DNA of 64,000 nucleotides from Isoetes taiwanensis (taxonomy: Eukaryota; Streptophyta; Lycopodiopsida; Isoetales; Isoetaceae). The DNA lies in the NCBI GenBank assembly GCA_021234155.1, contig JAJEKV010000282.1:312001-376000 (forward strand). Reading direction: 5' to 3'. Positions 58,284 to 64,000 of the stretch are shown piece by piece. The notes under the pieces were generated by a model that did no database searches, was not told where the DNA came from, and saw only the letters and a program-made list of their open reading frames with translations. The translations under genes were made by a program, and so were the position numbers. The stretch's first letter is position 1. The number at the start of each line of letters is the position of its first letter.

Positions 58284-58949
58284 CCTTGTTTCAAGATTGG
58301 GCACTGTCTCTCTCTCAAGCCAATCTCGATCGAGGCCTCGATCTCCATCAAGAAAACAAAAATTTGGTGAATTTGGTGGCGGTTTATTAGGTAAGAGAAA
58401 ATGAAGATTAAAGAACGCCACGTTTTTTTATCCCCCTTTTTTATCTGTTTTTTATCCGGACGTTTTGTTAGACACCAAATTCGTCACTATCCATTCTATT
58501 ACAGTTTTATCACTACATCTATTGAAGTACTTATATTTTATTCTAATGGGTTTGACAAATATAACACATGGGTTTTATGCATCAAGCCAAGCTTTTGCAT
58601 AAATATGTTCACATGATGTTCCCCATAAGGCTAACTAGCATTACTATGTTCCCCATAGTTGTACCATTCTAGTGTAAAGAAAATTGCACTAGGAATTTGT
58701 AATTGGCCTGGCATGCTTGCTTTGCAAATTGTCCTGGCGATTGCGCCATGCCACCTATGTATTGCGTACTGAGAACGTGAGGTGTTGATCAACAAAATAC
58801 CTAGTTGCTAAACATGTGTCCAATATTAAAATGCTTGTATTTTATTATTGTTATATGTGTGTCCATTATTAAAATGCTTGTATTTTATTATTGTTATGTA
58901 TGTGTTAGTGGGTTATGTACTATTGGGTTTTTTGCAGGGCTTATATCTG

Positions 58950-59843
58950 CGCACATTCAATGACTCCGTCATGAGCACCCCAGTGCCTCTGCAATGAGTG
59001 CATCTGGGCACCCCAGTGGCTCTGCAATGAGCATCTCCGAGCAACCTAGCAACTCCGCTATGAGCACCTCCGAGCATCCCAGTGGCTCCACTTCGTCAAC
59101 CAATAAATCTTCAATGCCGTCTATTGATGAGCTTCGAGCATTAAGGTTTTGATCTCTCTAACTCTTTCTCTCTCATTTTGGTTTGGGTAGCCATTTGATC
59201 ACTTGGGTATTTATCTTTTGCCTATAGAAATGAAACTTCTTCATCTTTCGCATCAAGAAAAGGACAAGCAACAAAAACTTGGCTTCGAGATGATCCATTG
59301 GAGCGACTTGCTAGGCAGTACGACAACTGTTGGTGCAAACAATGCAAAGGCATTAGCAGAAGAATGTATACCACGAGACGAGATCACAAAATGAAGTACG
59401 GTTTGATGCCAAATGCTCCACCTCCGTCCGACCTTGAGTTAAATGCACGACAAGAAGCAGATGAGGTAAAAGTGTGTATTAAGCATTTCTAGTATTTATT
59501 TCATACAATATTCTAATCCTCTTTTAATATATATGACTTGTCATAGTATTTGGACATGCTTCACAAAAATCCAGAACTTGCTGAGACATCAGATAGCCCT
59601 AGGTCATCTAGATCATCGGGTCCGCTACCCTGGTATTCTAGAAGTTCTAGTTCTAGTTCAAAAGAGACTCAGGAAGTTGAGAGAGGTCGCACGAGGGGAA
59701 GTACAATGGCTACAAAACTTAAGAACCATTTCAAGAAAAGCTCGCATAGCCTTGTTCATGCATGTGAAACAAAAAACGACATGGCTGAACAACTCCCCCC
59801 CACCTTAGAGCCTCTATTGTTCCATTTGTTCGATCATCCCTAG
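58950..59843 (+). CDS. CACTA gene with Ser-rich repeats and a CxxC/H transposase-associated-like motif (3 exons)
   Basis: Exon ends: ~58950-59145, 59228-59465 and 59547-59843, with GT-AG junctions and matching phases. Exon 1 repeats a Ser-rich unit (SGHPSGSAMS, SEQPSNSAMS, SEHPSGST). Exon 2 has DNCWCKQCKGISRRMYTTRR and DHKMKYGLMPNAPPP: two close Cys pairs and a His, as in the N-terminal zinc finger associated with CACTA transposases. Exon 3 is Ser-rich (RSSRSSGPLPWYSRSSSSSS) and ends at 59843. The downstream sequence stays open in another frame and leads to a SET-like domain, so this exon may splice onward. Function inferred only by position: a possible transposon DNA-binding protein. Confidence 0.5.
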
Positions 59844-59844
59844 G

Positions 59845-60382
59845 CTGTTGGGAAGGGGAACTGCCTCCAATGTTGAAAGAGTTTATATATTGGGGTCACA
59901 AGTACATGATTGCACCTTCTTTAGAAACACCAGAAGCTGGAAGGGGTTTGTACATAATGGAGCACGTGAAGGTCCCATCTGGACACTCAACTGTGTTGAT
60001 GGTGTTTGGCGGACCAAAGTATCCTTGGGGTTTATGACATAAACTTGCTTCTTTTATGCGTAGTATGTCTACTTATGCCATGGCATTGAATCCGGCATCT
60101 TTGAGTGAGCAGAGAGATCGTGGAGAACATACCCCACGCAGTGCGCGCATATACATTGATGGCCGACCAAGTGTTCATGGAAATATTGCAGCACTTATAA
60201 ATAGCTCTCGTGGTCATCCCGAATTAACAAATGCAGAATTTGAAGAGACTACAGAATATGATCCGTGTTACATGAATGGGTATGTTGGACCGTATGTGAG
60301 AGTTTGTGCCATACGCAACCTCCGTCCTGGAGAGGATTGTTTGTCAACTATCCTTTCTAAAGAGAGACCCCAAGGCGAGTAG
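59845..60382 (+). pseudogene. SET-like domain inside the CACTA transposon
   Basis: The plus strand reads APSLETPEAGRGLYIMEHVK, a stop near 60036, then IYIDGRPSVHGNIAALINSS, RGHPELTNAEFEE and PYVRVCAIRNLRPGEDCL. GRGL, the YIDG...GNIAALINSS core and the R(N/D)LRPGE(D/E) end are the order of SET lysine methyltransferases. The usual NHSC reads NSSR, and the final NYPF is found only in another frame. It may be a captured host gene or a transposon gene. Present in both tandem units. Confidence 0.55.
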
Positions 60383-61053
60383 AACGTAAGAAGCTTGGTG
60401 AACCAATTGTTGTGCCCTATGGAAGGAAGCGTTGCCTAGATTCATAGTGATGTAGCATTGCCATTTAAACAAAATGATGAATATTTTGATTTTTTATGGT
60501 TTATGGGCTTTGATGATGTTAATCATGTAGTTATGTTGGTTAATGGTTGTGCCTAGATTATAAGCATGTAGCATTTCCATTTAAACAAAATGATGAGTAT
60601 TTTGATTTTAAATGTTTATGATTTTAATAATGTTAATCACGTAGTGACATTGCTTAATCACGTAGTGATAATCACGTATTGTTAATCACGTAGTGATATT
60701 GCTTTGATGATGTTAATCATGTAGTTGTGTTGGTTAATGGTTGTGCCTAGATTTATAAGCATTAGCATTTCCATATAGCATTTCCATTTACATTTTTATG
60801 ATGTCAATTATGTAGTGATATTGCTTAATGGTTGTGCCTAGATTTATAATCATAGAATGATTTTTCTTCATATAGCACGTTTATATAGTGATTTTTCTTC
60901 ATATAGCATGTTTATAGCATGATTTTTCTACATGTAGCATGTTTATAATCTTATTTCCAATGCATGTTCCTCTTATCTTTTTCTTTTTATTTATTTTTTT
61001 TTTTTATCGTCACATGTATAAATTCCCACAAGCAAATAAATTTGACTTGTGAA

Positions 61054-61115
61054 TTTGCAGCCAAGCGATGATGGAAATTTTTTTTTTTTTGAAGAACGAC
61101 AAGCGATGATGGGAA
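61054..61115 (-). mobile_element. minimal 5'-truncated LINE insertion (tail only) with ~17-bp TSD
   Basis: CAAGCGATGATGGAAAT and CAAGCGATGATGGGAAT flank a T-run plus GAAGAACGA. On the minus strand this is GTTCTTC followed by poly(A), the same 3' end as the LINE at 31108. It is an insertion of essentially only the tail. Confidence 0.65.
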
Positions 61116-61137
61116 TGAAAACCCTCAAAACAGTACA

Positions 61138-61518
61138 TTGTGGATCGTAATCCCTACGGAGCCAACATCACGTCGACACGTTCCTAATATAACCCTTGAG
61201 GAAGAAGAGGAGGAACATGAGGAAGATTTAGAGCATGGCCAAGAATTGGAATTTGTGGAATGTGAGGAAGATATAGAGCATGAGCAAGAATTGGAATTTT
61301 TGGAGACACAAAGTCTAGAAGATTATGAAGCTCAAGGGCAAACCACCAATGAAGAATTGAGATCACCAATGCACTCCCCAATGGCAGAAGATTATATTGA
61401 AGAGGAGGAAGACGTTGACCTTCAAATGCCAAATATACGACGAAGGCTGCTTTTACAACTAGACGATAATGAATGGAATGACATACAAGATGATATCTTG
61501 GATGAGGATTTCATATGA
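61138..61518 (+). CDS. acidic repeat ORF in the CACTA right arm (126 residues)
   Basis: Contains two copies of a Glu-rich unit (EDLEHGQELEFVECE, EDIEHEQELEFLET) and ends LLLQLDDNEWNDIQDDILDE. Acidic throughout, no known domain. It exists only in the complete CACTA copy and could be the last exon of the transposon gene. Confidence 0.4.
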   Translation: MWIVIPTEPTSRRHVPNITLEEEEEEHEEDLEHGQELEFVECEEDIEHEQELEFLETQSLEDYEAQGQTTNEELRSPMHSPMAEDYIEEEEDVDLQMPNIRRRLLLQLDDNEWNDIQDDILDEDFI

Positions 61519-61789
61519 TTTTAGACTAGCTAGAGATCATATTTCAAACTACTGTGTTTTATACGTATCACAGTTTACTTTTTGTTTTTAAGTATGTATT
61601 TCCTAGTGCTCGAATTATTTTTATATTTTTATATTGTTTTCATGTTTAAAGTTACATTGATAGGAGAAAAAAAAAATCCTTACAATGGAGTTGTTGAACA
61701 TGTTCTCACACTAGAAAACACACTTGGGATAATTATAAGTGGTAAACATGATATTGGATAAAGGAGACATGATATTGGAGAATTGATAT

Positions 61790-62290
61790 CATACATGACG
61801 AATGTTCTGACGTAGTCACTATATAAGTCATTCAAGTAGTCACAATCTTAGTCATTGTATTAGTCAGATTCTTAGTCACTTTTTTAGTTTTAACTATTAG
61901 TCAGTAATTTTAGTCAAATTTTTAGTTAGACATCTCGTCAAACAATAAGTCAGAGTAATAGTCAACATATTAGTAATATTTTTAGTCACCCTTATGGTCA
62001 GACTATTAGTTATGCATTTTAGTCAAATTTATAGTCAGCCATTTCGTTAGAAAAAAAACGTCAGCATGTTAGTCAATGTAATAGTCAATACAATAAACAA
62101 TGTGTTAGTCATGGTTTTAGTCAAACTATTCGTCAGGTAAATAGTCAATATGTAATTAGTCAGCATGTTAGTCAGCTATTTAGTCAGAATTAAACGTCAG
62201 TTTTTTTCGTCATATGAATCGTCACTATATTCGGCAGATAGACATCTCATATAGAGTTTTCGACCCACTGACGATTTACCTGACTCTTAG
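61790..62290. repeat. right CACTA subterminal repeats (TTAGTCA units)
   Basis: Matching array of TAGTCA, TAGTCAG and TCGTCA units up to the right terminus, similar in density to the left array. Confidence 0.85.
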
Positions 62291-62862
62291 TAGTCATTCT
62301 CTTGTAGTGATAAGGTAAATAAATCCACACTTACTTTGGAATTTTTCAGTAAAACATCCAACTCATCGAGATCTTGATCTCTCTTACCATACTTTTGTTG
62401 AGGAGGTGGAGCTATTTCTTGGGGAGAAGCTTCCATGACAGGGGGTAGTGACAATGTTGATTTCCTGGAATGCTCTGGAACAAATTTGTTAGGCTCATCA
62501 GGTCTATGGGCATCCCCCATGCTCCTGGTTTGTACCACCATCACTTCCTCAGTCTTTGGCATCTCTGTAGCCTGCACAAACCTTATAGAACTAGTAGATT
62601 CAGCAAACCTTACATATGGAGTTGCCTCAGGTTTCTTCTCCCTCTCTTGTTTGGCAAAATATTCTTTGACAGAGCACCTAAGGTCAGTATGACCAATCTC
62701 CTTGCAAAAAGCACAAACTGGACATTCTCTACCAAAATGACCTTTCTTTTTACATTTAGGACATATTTGCCAATAACAAATATCAGCTGGATGTGAAGTC
62801 CTATTGCAATGAATACATTCGGGATAAGTTCTACACCTTACCGCTTGCTTTGAGCTCCACAA
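62287..62862 (-). CDS. Tat-like gag C-terminal part with three zinc knuckles
   Basis: CIHCNRTSHPADIC, CPKCKKKGHFGREC and CAFCKEIGHTDLRC are three CCHC-type knuckles in a row; these bind element RNA. MVVQTRSMG follows. The frame ends in DVLLKNSKVSVDLFTLS plus residues read from the CACTA terminus, marking the insertion point. It joins the gag core at 63247-63723 after a short broken stretch. Confidence 0.85.
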   Translation of the reverse strand: MWSSKQAVRCRTYPECIHCNRTSHPADICYWQICPKCKKKGHFGRECPVCAFCKEIGHTDLRCSVKEYFAKQEREKKPEATPYVRFAESTSSIRFVQATEMPKTEEVMVVQTRSMGDAHRPDEPNKFVPEHSRKSTLSLPPVMEASPQEIAPPPQQKYGKRDQDLDELDVLLKNSKVSVDLFTLSLQENDY

Positions 62863-63246
62863 GTTGCTTGGTCATACGCTAAAGCTTGATTACCTTTGTC
62901 AAGTCCGCTTTAACTCCTCAAATTTGAGAATCAGCCTCTTCATCTTTGGTTTTTCTTTTCTTTATGCACACGGCATAGATAGGAACAGAGTGGTGAGGTT
63001 CATAAGGGCCATCGCTGGCATCAGGGTAAAAGGGATCATGATGAAAGCTATGGTGTTTTTCTGGTAGGATAGAAAGCATTTTAGTCAATTCAGTAGTCTT
63101 GGCAAAAAACCTTGTAGATGGAATCAAAACCTTCTGCAGCTTGAATCTTGATAAGTTTTCTATGAATTTATGGTCTAGAAGATAGGCCTTTAACGAAGGA
63201 GGACACCAAAAAGAGCGTGGGGACAGTAACTTGGACTTTCTGACAT

Positions 63247-63723
63247 CTATCTATTCATGAAGGTACTGAATCTTTCTTTGTACTGACTAACACTTTCACC
63301 TGCATAAATGGAGAAATTTTGCAATTCATTAACAAGGTCCTTAGGAGCAGCAAGTTTTCCAAACCTGTCTAAAAACTTGGTGACAAGATCATCCCAAGAA
63401 GTGGTTCCCATAAGCTTTTCATAGGTCAGCCAAGCACCAGCTTCACTCTCCTCTTTAAAACATTTTTCAAATTGTGAGAACTTGCATCCTTTCTTAAAGC
63501 CAAAATTCCCGTAGTAATCTTCAAAAATTCTCATAAAAGTATTAGCACTCATGCTGGAATCAAAAGTAGGCAATTGAGTAGGCACATTCAATTCAAACTG
63601 GTAAGGTAATCCTTGAAGTAATCCAGTTGAAAAACTTTGGGAAAGAGGTCTATCTCTACAGGGTTCTGAAGTCTCCTGATCTTCTATTGGTTCTTGTTCT
63701 GCTGGAAATTCATGAGTTCTCAA
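63247..63723 (-). CDS. Tat-like gag core (retrotransposon gag domain)
   Basis: LPTFDSSMSANTFMRIFEDY, EKCFKEESEAGAWLTYEKLM and WDDLVTKFLDRFGKLAAPKD with LVNELQNFSIYAGESVSQYK are the retrotrans_gag pattern (F...L...A..WY..L....SWDDL...F..RF). It assembles the particle. The frame stays open upstream to within ~30 bases of the LTR with no clear ATG, so the start is unknown. Confidence 0.85.
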   Translation of the reverse strand: MRTHEFPAEQEPIEDQETSEPCRDRPLSQSFSTGLLQGLPYQFELNVPTQLPTFDSSMSANTFMRIFEDYYGNFGFKKGCKFSQFEKCFKEESEAGAWLTYEKLMGTTSWDDLVTKFLDRFGKLAAPKDLVNELQNFSIYAGESVSQYKERFSTFMNR

Positions 63724-63757
63724 AATCCAGGTAGATATCTCGGTAGAACCTCCAAAA

Positions 63758-64000
63758 TGTTGACCCTAAACCTGGCTTAAATGTCAACCACAAGGAACCA
63801 ATCTGAGTTTTTCACTCAAATTGGGGTTAGAACCTCCAGATCACTTAAGGTGATCAGTCTATGCAAGATAAATTTAAAGAGAAGTTCAAAAATTTGAAGT
63901 TCAAAAACTGGCACCTGTACTAAAACAGATATGCTGATGAGATATGGATTGATTTCTCGAGTCAGATGCTGCAGATCTAGTCAAAAAAGTTGTAGGTTTC
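63758..64000 (-). repeat. 5' LTR of the Tat-like Ty3 element, cut by the window end
   Basis: Begins TGTTGACCCTAAACC like 40350 and stays collinear to base 64000, apart from a ~22-bp deletion near 63898 and scattered changes. On the minus strand it is followed within about 30 bases by gag. The sequence just after the LTR (TTTTGGAGGTTCTACC) was not matched to a tRNA. Confidence 0.85.

Larger units (their letters stand above)
42729..61085. repeat. 9.3-kb tandem duplication (units 42729-52034 and 52035-61085)
   Basis: Unit 1 begins with GTTAATCTCAACTGTC in the integrase gene and ends in the T-run after GATGATGGAAAT in the CACTA. Unit 2 begins with the same integrase string at 52035. The junction has 5-6 T of microhomology. 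Unit 2 is 255 bp shorter because it lacks the MITE and its target duplication. Otherwise the units are nearly identical except for small differences concentrated at CAG/CTG. Confidence 0.9.
55370..62309. mobile_element. complete CACTA-family (En/Spm-like) transposon, 6.94 kb, 3-bp TSD ATA
   Basis: Ends are CACTACAAGAGAATGA and TCATTCTCTTGTAGTG, perfect 16-bp inverted repeats, flanked by ATA at 55367-55369 and 62310-62312. Both ends hold dense TTAGTCA-type subterminal repeats. It splits the Ty3 polyprotein between gag (DLFTLS side) and the protease leader (KIAPGYRKK side). No Transposase_21/TNPD-like frame was recognised, so it may be non-autonomous or use an unfamiliar transposase. Confidence 0.92.

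Overview
The window is nuclear DNA from a land plant. Evidence: two spliced nuclear genes with GT-AG introns, one encoding a PRONE-type RopGEF (a plant-specific family); plant-type Ty3 chromovirus, Tat-like Ty3, Ty1/copia-like, LINE, CACTA and hAT-MITE sequences; and a decayed piece of plastid rpl14. The species cannot be fixed. The high transposon load and the rpl14 residues would suit a large-genome plant such as a fern, lycophyte or gymnosperm, but this is weak inference.

Layout. 1-7.2 kb: decayed repeats, a four-copy minisatellite (2690-2955), a copia-like gag remnant and the rpl14 fragment. 7.2-9.2 kb: an intact nine-exon minus-strand gene for a 268-residue atypical short-chain dehydrogenase/reductase with a probable plastid transit peptide. 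9.3-17.4 kb: a broken LINE on the minus strand, interrupted by a SINE-like repeat and a hAT-type MITE, then a spaced direct repeat. 17.4-30.2 kb: one degraded chromovirus on the minus strand (LTR, purine tract, chromodomain-integrase, RNase H, RT, protease, gag, primer site, LTR). 30.2-35.2 kb: LINE pieces and local duplications. 35.3-37.8 kb: an intact eight-exon minus-strand RopGEF gene of 650 residues, with a small upstream ORF whose stop overlaps the start codon. 38.3-39.4 kb: three inverted-repeat elements upstream of it.

40.35-64 kb is a nested stack whose order of events can be read. A Tat-like Ty3 element (LTRs at 40350 and 63758, gag at the right, pol at the left, minus strand) was hit between gag and protease by a 6.9-kb CACTA-family transposon with a 3-bp ATA target duplication. 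The CACTA later received a tiny LINE insertion. A 9.3-kb tandem duplication then copied the Ty3 pol/CACTA junction (units 42729-52034 and 52035-61085). A hAT-type MITE entered only the first unit; the second unit preserves the empty site. The CACTA carries a Ser-rich/Cys-rich ORF, a SET-like domain and an acidic repeat ORF, but no recognisable transposase.

The two tandem units differ mostly at CAG/CTG trinucleotides, often as small garbled indels, while both host genes are free of frameshifts. This suggests systematic base-calling errors at CHG-methylated cytosines in transposons, so many apparent frameshifts here may not be real.
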